In this document: one piece after another, positions 42,641 through 51,071 of the stretch | Position numbering within the stretch: the first letter of the stretch is position 1 | How the letters are laid out: each line of letters opens with the position of its first letter | NCBI RefSeq assembly: GCF_003595215.1 | Contig: NZ_QYZP01000002.1 | Location: forward strand, 682,001 to 746,000 | From: Nesterenkonia natronophila | Lineage (GTDB): Bacteria > Actinomycetota > Actinomycetes > Actinomycetales > Micrococcaceae | Direction: 5' to 3' | Length of the DNA: 64,000 bases | The notes under the pieces: generated by a model | What the model saw: the letters and a program-made list of their open reading frames with translations, nothing else | Database searches by the model: none | Told to the model about the DNA's origin: nothing | Translations under genes and position numbers: made by a program

Positions 42641-44461
42641 TCAGTCCTTTCCCAAAATCTCTTGCATCGAGCTGCGCATGCGATTCAGATGCTCCTGCGC
42701 GGTGTCGCGTGCGGCGGCGACGGCGTGTGGCGTCTCCGAGTTGGGGGCCGCGACAGCCTCTAAGTAGCATTTCACCTTCGGCTCGGTGCCGGAGGGCCGC
42801 ACAATCACGCGGTGCCCACCTGATGTCAGATAGATCAGTGCGTCGGTGGACTTCGCCGGCGTGAAGTCTTTGCCCGGTAGGGGTTCCGTCTGCAGGTCCA
42901 GTGATTCGACCACGGGGTCCCCGGCCACCTCAGCTGGAGGAGCTTCGCGCAGCGCAGCGGTGACCTCCCCCAATTCGGACAGGTTATCGACACGGATGGT
43001 GACTTGTCCGGTGACGTGGACACCGGCCTCAGCAGCGATCTCGTCCAGTGCGCTGAGGGCTGTGGCGTCCTTTGCTTTGAGATCGGCCATGAGTTCGCAG
43101 AAGATCAGCGCCGCGGAGACACCATCTTTGTCTCTGACATGCACCGGGTCCACATCGAACCCGATAGCTTCTTCATAGCCGAAAACGATGTTCGGTACCC
43201 GAGCCAGCCATTTGAAGCCGGTGAGAGTCTCCTCGTGGCCCATGCCGCGGGATTCGGCAAGTTTCCCAAGCAGCCGGGAGGAGACCACAGAGTTGCCGAT
43301 GATCGGCTGTTCGTCCCCCTCGGCGGTCTGCCACCTGGGCCGAAGGGGTCCGCGCTCCAGAATGTGGCGGCCCAGAAGAGCGCCAATCTCGTCCCCGGAG
43401 AGCTGTCTCCAGTCCCCTGACGCCGGATCGTAGACCGCGGCAGAGAGCCTGTCTGCATCCGGATCGTTGGCCAGTACCAGGTCGGCCTCATTCTCCTGAG
43501 CGGCCTTGAGGGCAAGGTCCAGCGCCCCGGCCTCTTCCGGATTGGGAAAGTCGGCGGTGGGAAAAGCGGGATCGGGCTCGAACTGTTCGGTGACCGCGAT
43601 AACCTCGGTGAACCCAGCCGCATGCAGCAGCTCAGTGACAGCCCGACCGCCCACACCGTGCATGGCCGTGTACACGACGGTCAGGTCCCGGTGCGGGTAG
43701 TTCGGCGGGTCAAGCAGCTCCAGCGCTTCCTGCTGGTAATTGGCCCGCGCCTCAGCGCCAATGGTGCTCACACCGCTCGGGCGGGTGACCTCGGGGGAGG
43801 CAAGCGCCGCTGGGGCGGCCGGGTCGGCGGAGAAGTCCTCGGCCACCACCGCCTCTATGGTCTTCGCAATGTCCAAATCGGCCGGTGAGACGATCTGCGC
43901 ACCCACGCCGAGGCCGTCGGGCTCGAGGTGCCGGGAGAGGTCGCCACCCAGATATACCTTGTAGCCGTTGTCACGGGGCGGGTTGTGGCTGGCGGTGACC
44001 ATCACACCGACATCTGCGTCCTGGACCAGCACCTGCCGAGCCAACAGAGGGGTGGGCCCTGGCTGATCGAACAGGTGCACATCCCATCCGGCGTCACGGA
44101 ATATGAGCGCAGTGTCGAATGCGAACTCATCGGACTGGTAGCGAGCGTCAAACCCGATGACGATCCGCCGGGCGGAGGAGAGCTTCTCCCTAGCGTACTT
44201 CAGCAGGCCGACGGCAGTCTGACGGACTACTAGCCGGTTCATCCGCAGCGGTCCGGGCCCCAGCTCGGCGCGGAGCCCGGCAGTGCCAAAGGCCAGTCGG
44301 CCCGCGAACAGCCGCTCCAAGGAGTCGTAGGCCACTTGGCTGCCCTCTCGGGCATCGTCGAGCAGTTCGGTCAGCTCGGCTCGGGTGCCGGGGTCCGGGT
44401 CCAGCTCAGTCCACCGTCCGACAGTCTCCAGCAGCGCATCGCTGTGCAGCTCAGCCATCAT
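42641..44461 (-). CDS. Phosphosugar mutase (phosphopentomutase / phosphoglucomutase-like)
   Basis: A 606-residue alpha-D-phosphohexomutase-superfamily enzyme. The active phosphoserine lies in TASHNPPRDNGYKVY, the metal site is ANDPDADR, and the sugar-binding loop is FGYEEAIGF. Located between the purine nucleoside phosphorylase and deoC, it probably converts (deoxy)ribose-1-phosphate to the 5-phosphate, the phosphopentomutase role, as does PmmB-type enzyme in the same operon of mycobacteria. Activity on hexose phosphates cannot be excluded. Start ATG overlaps the phosphorylase stop by one base. Confidence 0.85.
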   Translation of the reverse strand: MMAELHSDALLETVGRWTELDPDPGTRAELTELLDDAREGSQVAYDSLERLFAGRLAFGTAGLRAELGPGPLRMNRLVVRQTAVGLLKYAREKLSSARRIVIGFDARYQSDEFAFDTALIFRDAGWDVHLFDQPGPTPLLARQVLVQDADVGVMVTASHNPPRDNGYKVYLGGDLSRHLEPDGLGVGAQIVSPADLDIAKTIEAVVAEDFSADPAAPAALASPEVTRPSGVSTIGAEARANYQQEALELLDPPNYPHRDLTVVYTAMHGVGGRAVTELLHAAGFTEVIAVTEQFEPDPAFPTADFPNPEEAGALDLALKAAQENEADLVLANDPDADRLSAAVYDPASGDWRQLSGDEIGALLGRHILERGPLRPRWQTAEGDEQPIIGNSVVSSRLLGKLAESRGMGHEETLTGFKWLARVPNIVFGYEEAIGFDVDPVHVRDKDGVSAALIFCELMADLKAKDATALSALDEIAAEAGVHVTGQVTIRVDNLSELGEVTAALREAPPAEVAGDPVVESLDLQTEPLPGKDFTPAKSTDALIYLTSGGHRVIVRPSGTEPKVKCYLEAVAAPNSETPHAVAAARDTAQEHLNRMRSSMQEILGKD

Positions 44462-45384
44462 CAGCTCTCCTCCAACGTTCTGTGAATAATGCCTGCAAGC
44501 AGCGCGGCGATGCGCGGAGCAGCCTCCTGACCCGCTTCAATGACCTCCTGGTGACTCAGTGGCTGAGCCGAGATGCCCGCCGCCAGGTTGGTGACCAAGG
44601 AGATGCCGAAGACCTCCATTCCGGCGGCGCGGGCAGCGATAGCTTCCAATGCCGTGGACATTCCCACAAGGTCCGCGCCGATGGCCTGCAGGTACCTGAT
44701 CTCTGCAGGAGTCTCGTAGTGCGGTCCCGGAAGCTGCGCGTAGACGCCCTCTTCAAGTGAGGAGTCGATCTGCTGCGCCAGGGCGCGAATTCGCGGAGAG
44801 TACAAGTCTGTCAGATCCACGAAATGTGCGCCGCGCAATGGGGAAGTGCTGGTCAGGTTCACGTGATCACGAATCAGCACCGGCGTCCCGGGGGACCACT
44901 GGGGGTTCAGCCCGCCGCAGCCATTGGTGAGTACGACGACGCCTGCTCCGGTCGCTGCGGCAGTGCGCACCCCGTGTGCCACCGCATCGATTCCCCGGCC
45001 TTCGTAATAGTGAGTGCGTGCGCCAATGATAAGTACGTGCTTCCCCGCGGGCGTGCGGATGACCTTAAGTGAGCCGGAGTGTCCCGGAACCCCGGAGGTG
45101 CGGAAGCCGGGCACATCATCGGCGTCGAGTTCAGTGACAAGTTCTCCCAGGTGCTCCGCGGCTTCGCTCCAACCCGACCCGAGTGTGCAGGCCAGGTCGA
45201 TGCGGTCCGTTCCGGCGGCATGCAACACGGTGCTGGCCGCGTTCTCCGCCTGCTGGTTAGGCAGACTCGTCGGATCACTGGTGGGTTCGGGGTCCGCCGC
45301 GGGCTCTCTGGAGGGCCCCTCCTCCTCCCCACCCCGTACGGTGACGTGGCCGAATCCTGGTGTGGGGTCGTGGTCGATGCTCAT
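44461..45384 (-). CDS. punA: Purine nucleoside phosphorylase
   Basis: Cleaves purine (deoxy)nucleosides with phosphate to base and (deoxy)ribose-1-phosphate. The 307-residue protein is of the trimeric high-molecular-mass type: LGSGWSEAAEHL phosphate site, YYEGRG, VLTNGCGGLNPQWSPG, LPGPHYETPAEI and the purine-binding VTNLAAGIS. An acidic N-terminal extension of about 40 residues precedes the fold. The ATG at 45384 lies 7 bases after TAGATT on this strand. The gene heads a salvage operon with the mutase and deoC. Confidence 0.92.
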   Translation of the reverse strand: MSIDHDPTPGFGHVTVRGGEEEGPSREPAADPEPTSDPTSLPNQQAENAASTVLHAAGTDRIDLACTLGSGWSEAAEHLGELVTELDADDVPGFRTSGVPGHSGSLKVIRTPAGKHVLIIGARTHYYEGRGIDAVAHGVRTAAATGAGVVVLTNGCGGLNPQWSPGTPVLIRDHVNLTSTSPLRGAHFVDLTDLYSPRIRALAQQIDSSLEEGVYAQLPGPHYETPAEIRYLQAIGADLVGMSTALEAIAARAAGMEVFGISLVTNLAAGISAQPLSHQEVIEAGQEAAPRIAALLAGIIHRTLEES

Positions 45385-45423
45385 ATGCTCCAATCTACCG
45401 CGGGACGGCGGTGCCTCCTCTGC

Positions 45424-47103
45424 TCAGGACTGTTGTTGCAGGGCCCAGCGCAGTGTGTCCAGACCTAAGGCGCCCAACTGGAGGACCTCGGTGTGAAACC
45501 CGCGCAGACTGAAAGCATCCCCAGCTTGCTCAGCTGTCTGCTCCCGCTCTGCACGGATCTGCCGAAAGGCCCTCTGGCCCACCTTGTAACTGGGCGCCTG
45601 ACCAGGCCACCCCAGGTACCGAGTCAGTTCAAACTCGAGCTGCGCGTCAGAGAGAGGTAGGTGATTTTGGAGAAAGGCTCGGCCATTGACTGGGTTCCAC
45701 ACCTGGGATCCCCATTCGGCAGGAGCACGGAATCCACAGTGCAGCCCGATGTCGAACACCACCCGGGCGGCGCGCATCCGCTGCATATCCAGCATGCCCA
45801 TTTTGTCTCCGGGGTCCTCCAGGTACCCCAGCTCGGCCATGAGATCCTCGGCGTAGAGCGCCCACCCCTCGGCATAACCGGAGGTGAGACAACCGTGGCG
45901 CCGCCACGCGTTGAGCCTATCCTTGAGGAGAACTGCCGTGGCGATCTGCAGATGGTGGCCAGGGACACCCTCGTGGTACACAGTAGTGGTCTCTGCCCAG
46001 GTGGTGAACTCCGTATCCTCGGGAGGAACTGACCACCACATCCGTCCCGGGCGCGCGAAATCCTCGGACGGGCCCGTGTAGTAGACCCCGCCGTCCGTGG
46101 TGGGTGCAATCATGCACTCCAACTTGTCGATGGGTTCCGGGATATCAAAGTGAACATCCTTCAAGTCAGTGATGGCCCGGTCGGAGAGTTCCTGCATCCA
46201 TCGCTGCAACTCTTCGGTCCCATACAGTCTGCGGGCAGGGTCCGAGTTGAGCACCTCTTTGGCTTCCGCAACGGAAGCCCCGGGAGAGATTCGGCCGGCG
46301 AGACCCTCCTGCTCGGAAACCAGCCGCCGCAGCTCCTCCAGACCCCACTGGTAAGTCTCCTCCAAGTCCAGTGTGGTGCCGGTGAAGTGTTGCGAGGCCA
46401 GTCGGTAGTAGTCGGCACCCACGGCATCCTGGGCGGGAGCATGGGGCAGCAGCCGTTCCGTGAGGTTCTGCGAGAGCTCCATGTACGCCTGCGCAGCCCC
46501 GCTCACACCGCGGTGGACATCAGTGATGACGTTTGCGCTGGCCCCTGCCGACTCCACGGAACGGACCAGCTGCTCCAGCGCTCCACCCTGCGCCGCATAG
46601 GAGGCGAACTGGCCAGCTGCGGCCTGCACTTGGCGTGCGGCAGAGACGCTGCCGCTGCGGCGCGCTGCACTGAGGGACTCCCAGTAGCCGGCCAGTGCAC
46701 GGGGCAGATTCCGCAGCCGCCCGGCAATGTTCGCGAAGTCCTCATCCGTGGCCTGGGGCATCAGGTCGAGGATTTGTCGCGCACCGTGAGCGGGGGTGGC
46801 GATGTTGTTCAGATCCTCTCGCCCAGTTTCGTGCAGTGCCAGGAACAGGCCCAGGCGCTCGCGCATGGCGTGCAGGGTGACCCTGTCGGTCTGATCGGCA
46901 GGGGAGAGCTGCGCCAGGTCACGCAGTGTGGCGGCGTCGAGCTCGGCCTTCTGCCGCTTTCCCTCCGGAGAGTAGTCACCATACTCAGTCTCATGCCCGG
47001 GCATTCCCAGGTAGGTGGCCTCCTCAGGAGACAGTTCCAGAGTCTTTGCATGGTACCGCTCAGCGAACTCATCGACAGCGGTGCTGCGGCGCGGCTCAGT
47101 CAT
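45424..47103 (-). CDS. DUF885 family putative metallopeptidase
   Basis: A 559-residue soluble, mostly helical protein. The DUF885 hallmark VYHEGVPGHHLQ is a zinc-binding HExxxxH-type motif, and YAEGWALYAEDL supplies the next Glu. The family is thought to contain carboxypeptidase-like enzymes, though few are characterised. The ATG at 47103 lies 7 bases after TAGGCT on this strand; in-frame codons upstream are inside the lpdA gene. It is placed 25 bases downstream of lpdA. Confidence 0.85.
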   Translation of the reverse strand: MTEPRRSTAVDEFAERYHAKTLELSPEEATYLGMPGHETEYGDYSPEGKRQKAELDAATLRDLAQLSPADQTDRVTLHAMRERLGLFLALHETGREDLNNIATPAHGARQILDLMPQATDEDFANIAGRLRNLPRALAGYWESLSAARRSGSVSAARQVQAAAGQFASYAAQGGALEQLVRSVESAGASANVITDVHRGVSGAAQAYMELSQNLTERLLPHAPAQDAVGADYYRLASQHFTGTTLDLEETYQWGLEELRRLVSEQEGLAGRISPGASVAEAKEVLNSDPARRLYGTEELQRWMQELSDRAITDLKDVHFDIPEPIDKLECMIAPTTDGGVYYTGPSEDFARPGRMWWSVPPEDTEFTTWAETTTVYHEGVPGHHLQIATAVLLKDRLNAWRRHGCLTSGYAEGWALYAEDLMAELGYLEDPGDKMGMLDMQRMRAARVVFDIGLHCGFRAPAEWGSQVWNPVNGRAFLQNHLPLSDAQLEFELTRYLGWPGQAPSYKVGQRAFRQIRAEREQTAEQAGDAFSLRGFHTEVLQLGALGLDTLRWALQQQS

Positions 47104-47128
47104 GAGCTCAAGCCTAACCCCGGGGTGC

Positions 47129-48577
47129 TCACTCCTCGGCGGGGTCGAGTACGTGCAGGTGGAGCCGGCGCGCCGCTTCGGCGATCGAACCGGTGAGTGA
47201 GGGGTAGACCGTGAAGGTGGTGGCCACATCATCCACATGCAGCTTATGGGTGACGGCCAGAGCCAGCGGGTAGATCAGTTCTGAGGCGCGGGGTGCCACG
47301 ACCACGGCGCCGATGACTGTGCCAGAACCCCGCCGGGCAAATATCTTCACGAAACCGTCCCCGATGTTCATCATTTTGGCCCGCGGGTTCGTGGCAAGAT
47401 CCAGCTTCACCACATCAGCTTGATACTTACCGGAATCGACCTGGGACTGCGTGACACCGACCGTGGCGATTTCTGGGGAGGTGAACACATTGGATGCAAC
47501 CCGGTGCAGCTGCAGCGGCTTCACAGCCCCGCCCTGCATATGTGCCACCGCGATCCTGCCCTGCATCGCAGCCACCGAGGCAAGCGGCAGCATGCCTGTG
47601 CAGTCTCCAGCGGCGTAAATGTTTGTGGCGGTGGTGCGGGAGACGGTGTCCACTCGGATATGTCCGGACTCTGTGATGTCCACGCCGCACTCTTCAAGCC
47701 CCAGCCCAGCTGTGTTGGGCAGCCCGCCGACGGCCATCAGGCAGTGGGAGCCCTCCAGAACTCGGCCATTGTTGAGCGTGACCCTGACCCCGTCTGCTGT
47801 CCGCTCCGCCGAGTTCGCCCGCGCGCGCGCTGCGACCTGGACGCCCACCCGAGAGAAGGCGTCCTCCAGCACGGCAGCGGCATCCGAATCTTCACCGGGA
47901 AGCACCTGATCCCGCGAAGAGACGAGCGTGACCTCAGCACCGAGCCTGCGGTAGGCGGAGGCGAACTCCGCGCCGGTCACTCCGGAGCCCACGACAATCA
48001 TGTGTTCGGGAACTTCGGTGAGACTGTAGGCCTGGGTCCAGTTCAAAATCCGCTCACCGTCTGGTTTCGCGGTCTTCAACTCACGGGGGTGGGCGCCGGT
48101 GGCGACGATCACGGCGTCGGCCTCCACGAGCTGGGTCTCTCCGTCAGGAAGGGTGACCTCAACATTGTGCGGGGGGGCTAAACGCCCGCGCCCAGAAATA
48201 ATCCTGACTCCCGCTGACTCCAAAGAGCGATGAATATCCAGAGACTGAGTCTGCGCCAGCTTCAGCAGCCGCTCATTGACCCTAGAGAAGTCAGCCCAGG
48301 CCGAGGTTTCATACTTGTCATCCCCAGTCTCGCCGAACCGCACCCCGAACGAGGTGGAGGCGTTGACCCGGCGCATGGCGTCAGCTGTGGCAATCAGCGT
48401 CTTGGAAGGGACGACGTCGGTGAGCACAGCTGAACCGCCCATGCCCTGGTCCTCGATGATCGTCACCTCGACTCCAGCGTCGGCGGCCACCATGGCTGCC
48501 TCGTAGCCGCCGGGGCCACCACCAATGATGGCCACGCGATCAGGGGCGAAGTGCTTCGCTGAGTTCACAGGAGTCAT
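47129..48577 (-). CDS. lpdA: NAD(P)H-quinone dehydrogenase, LpdA-type flavoprotein
   Basis: A 482-residue FAD/NAD(P)-dependent flavoprotein of the disulfide-reductase fold, with the FAD motif AIIGGGPGGYEAA, a second nucleotide motif VVGSGVTGAEFASAY, and AAGDCTGMLPLASVA. The redox-active CxxxxC is missing: the positions are Ala50 and Val55 (GGSAVLTDVVPSK). Thus it is not a lipoamide dehydrogenase. In M. tuberculosis the similarly cysteine-poor LpdA is an NAD(P)H:quinone oxidoreductase, and it too lies near purine-salvage genes. ATG 48577 is supported by AAGAAT 6 bases upstream. Confidence 0.9.
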   Translation of the reverse strand: MTPVNSAKHFAPDRVAIIGGGPGGYEAAMVAADAGVEVTIIEDQGMGGSAVLTDVVPSKTLIATADAMRRVNASTSFGVRFGETGDDKYETSAWADFSRVNERLLKLAQTQSLDIHRSLESAGVRIISGRGRLAPPHNVEVTLPDGETQLVEADAVIVATGAHPRELKTAKPDGERILNWTQAYSLTEVPEHMIVVGSGVTGAEFASAYRRLGAEVTLVSSRDQVLPGEDSDAAAVLEDAFSRVGVQVAARARANSAERTADGVRVTLNNGRVLEGSHCLMAVGGLPNTAGLGLEECGVDITESGHIRVDTVSRTTATNIYAAGDCTGMLPLASVAAMQGRIAVAHMQGGAVKPLQLHRVASNVFTSPEIATVGVTQSQVDSGKYQADVVKLDLATNPRAKMMNIGDGFVKIFARRGSGTVIGAVVVAPRASELIYPLALAVTHKLHVDDVATTFTVYPSLTGSIAEAARRLHLHVLDPAEE

Positions 48578-48729
48578 GGGCTTATTCTTGCCGACACACC
48601 GGGGTGCTGTCACAGCGGTTCGTGTTTATGTCGTGGTTGCGGCTTTCCCTTCGATACTCTTGTGACATCAGCGACACCCCCGTCGCTCCAGAGTTGAACT
48701 GATGAGACCCAGGGCAGGTGGAGACCTCC

Positions 48730-49782
48730 ATGACGTTGAGCCTCCGCCCGCAGCTGACCGGGATTATCGAGATGATCCCCAGCCTGCCCATTCACTCATC
48801 AGTCCTCATTCCTCTGGTCGCCGGGCTCTTCCTGGCGGCGCTGATACTGAGAGCTCAACGGCTGCCCAAGCAGGCGGAACGGCGGAACCAGGGGCTGACC
48901 ACGCGTCAGGCTCGAACTGCCCGCAGATATGTGTACCGCAGCCGCGGGCTGCGAGGCGCTGGACGTGACAACAAAGGGACACAGATGAGCAGGATCAACG
49001 CTGAGGACACCACACAAGGCAACCCAGGGAAGAGTGCACGGAATTCGGACGGTTTCCGGATCTACTGGGGTCGCAGCATCCTGGCCGCAGTGACGCTGAT
49101 AGCCATGATCGGCGGCATCGGGACCGCAGTGGCCGCTCCATTCCTCACTGGACTCACATGGGTCGTTCCGGCAGTCTTTGCAGCCGTGTTGCTGACGTCC
49201 TTGGCCAGCCTGCGGGTGTCAGCCGTGGTGCGGCGTCGCGCTGGGCGCAGAGAGCGGGTGGAGCGAGCAATGCGGCAGGCTATGAACCCGGAACCGCAGG
49301 CGACGAGACATAAGCCAGAGACAGTTCAGAGCGAAGTCGAGCCTAGCGCCGCGGAGGGGTCCCCGAGAGTCGCTGCGCGCCGGTTCACAGGACCTTTCGA
49401 TGCGCTCAGCGCTGACGAGTCGGGCAAAGGTGGACCAGATTCGCTGGTAACGATCGACGCCGACGGACTGCCGGAGAGCGCAGACCGACTTTTCGGACCC
49501 GAGGGTTCGCCGCGGCAAGTCGCAGATCAGGAATCGAGTCCTGTCCGCAGCGGGCCCGGATCCGCTGAACCGTGGGAGGTCCGCTCGGTCCCGGCGGCTC
49601 ACTACATGGTGGCGGCTAAGGCGGAACGCCCGGAGCCCGAACCGCTGAATGAGCCGGCCCCTGTTCCATCCAGTGAGGTCAAACTCAAGCCGTCTGCCGC
49701 CAGCCCGGAGAGTCCCGAAGTCAATCCGGCCCCGCAACAGGCGATAAACCTAGATAAGGTCTTACAGCGGAGACGCGCCTAA
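48730..49782 (+). CDS. Conserved membrane protein of unknown function
   Basis: A 350-residue protein with an N-terminal helix (SSVLIPLVAGLFLAALIL), then a basic region, two further helices (SILAAVTLIAMIGGIGTAVAA and VVPAVFAAVLLTSLASL), and a long disordered Pro/Glu/Ser-rich C-terminal half that ends INLDKVLQRRRA. The final NLDKVLQRRRA and the internal HYMVAAKAERPEPEPL look like conserved short motifs. GGTGGAG at 48717-48723 is 6 bases before ATG 48730, which is chosen over GTG 48718. The function is unknown. Confidence 0.7.
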   Translation: MTLSLRPQLTGIIEMIPSLPIHSSVLIPLVAGLFLAALILRAQRLPKQAERRNQGLTTRQARTARRYVYRSRGLRGAGRDNKGTQMSRINAEDTTQGNPGKSARNSDGFRIYWGRSILAAVTLIAMIGGIGTAVAAPFLTGLTWVVPAVFAAVLLTSLASLRVSAVVRRRAGRRERVERAMRQAMNPEPQATRHKPETVQSEVEPSAAEGSPRVAARRFTGPFDALSADESGKGGPDSLVTIDADGLPESADRLFGPEGSPRQVADQESSPVRSGPGSAEPWEVRSVPAAHYMVAAKAERPEPEPLNEPAPVPSSEVKLKPSAASPESPEVNPAPQQAINLDKVLQRRRA

Positions 49783-49805
49783 CTTTCCTCCGGTAATCTC
49801 ACTGC

Positions 49806-51071
49806 ATGTCGTCGCCGAACTTTTCTTCCGCAGCGTCGCGGGGAGGTGCTCCGCGCAGCCGAGATCAGGTGGAGATACACCAGCTCGCGTTCCTTCAGTC
49901 TGATGCTGTCCACCCGCTGATCACCGAGGCGTTTCTCGGCAAGGACATGCCGCCTTCGGAAGTGACCATGGAGGCAGTTCAGCACCGGCCCGGCGCTGGA
50001 GCAACCGGTATTTACCGTGTCACCGCGCATGAGGACCTATACGTCGGGGTCACCACAGAGCACGTCCATGACCGCGCTGAAGGAATTCTGCGCAGCGATT
50101 CTGAGCGGGGAAAGTTGGTGCTCTGGCAGCACCCCATGGACCCGATGCTGCCGGGCCTCCAGCTGGCCACGGACCCCAGCTCGGTCACATCCACCTGGGG
50201 CGAGGGCTATGAGCTTACGGCACTCCAGACAGTCAGTTACCGTCCGTTGCGTCGAGCAGTGATCGCCGCTGACTTCGCCGACGGACGCCGCCTTTACCTC
50301 AAGGTTCTGCGGGAGGGTCATGCCGGTGAGCTGGCCGCACGGCACCGGATGCTTCTGGGGGCTGATGTGCCTGCACCGGCGCCAGTGCGGGACCCAATCC
50401 GTGATGTGGTGGCGCTTGAGCAGGGAAGAGGAATTTCCCTCGCGGAGCACTTCCTAGCAGATGGTGCCGCTGCAGTGCGTCCGGCAGAGTTCGTTGAGCT
50501 GCTCGACGCTCTGCCGGCAGCAGTCATGGGACTGCCCACACGTGACGCTTGGACGGACCGACTGTCCGCCTACGCCTCTGCAGCGGTCTCAGCTGTGCCC
50601 CAGTGCGAACGCCGGGTCAGGCGTTTGGAGGAGGAGGTCCTGGCCGGTGTCCCCGTCACCGACAGAGGTCCTTTGGTGCCCACCCACGGAGACTTCTATG
50701 AGGCCAATCTGCTGATGGACGGAAATAAGATTTCGTGTCTGCTGGATGTGGACTCGCTGGGCCCTGGTTACAGAGTCGATGACCTGGCCTGCTTCCTGGG
50801 GCACCTTGCGGTATTGCCGGCGGTGGATTCGCGCTACCTTCACGCGCCCGCAGCCTTCGACCGTTTTGCTCGAGTCTTTGCAGCGGGCGTAGATCCCGAG
50901 AGCCTCCGGATCCGAACGGCCGCGGTGGCCCTTTCACTGGTCGCCGGTGCGCGGGATGTGCGCGGTGGGGAGTGGCGGGCCAAGGCCGAGCACCGATTGC
51001 GCTGTGCCGAGGTGCTGTTGGGACTTACTCGGAGTGCGGGAGATCTTCCTCACTGGCCAGCTGTGCTCTGA
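49806..51071 (+). CDS. Aminoglycoside phosphotransferase-like (maltokinase-type) protein
   Basis: A 421-residue protein with an APH/protein-kinase-like fold. The catalytic loop is PTHGDFYEANLLMD (catalytic Asp), with the metal-binding Asp in LLDVDSLGPGYRVDDLACF. The substrate is unknown; choline/maltose/aminosugar kinases are all possible. ATG is 6 bases after TAATCT, suggesting leaderless translation. Its 3' end overlaps the convergent TPR gene by 47 bases. Confidence 0.78.
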   Translation: MSSPNFSSAASRGGAPRSRDQVEIHQLAFLQSDAVHPLITEAFLGKDMPPSEVTMEAVQHRPGAGATGIYRVTAHEDLYVGVTTEHVHDRAEGILRSDSERGKLVLWQHPMDPMLPGLQLATDPSSVTSTWGEGYELTALQTVSYRPLRRAVIAADFADGRRLYLKVLREGHAGELAARHRMLLGADVPAPAPVRDPIRDVVALEQGRGISLAEHFLADGAAAVRPAEFVELLDALPAAVMGLPTRDAWTDRLSAYASAAVSAVPQCERRVRRLEEEVLAGVPVTDRGPLVPTHGDFYEANLLMDGNKISCLLDVDSLGPGYRVDDLACFLGHLAVLPAVDSRYLHAPAAFDRFARVFAAGVDPESLRIRTAAVALSLVAGARDVRGGEWRAKAEHRLRCAEVLLGLTRSAGDLPHWPAVL

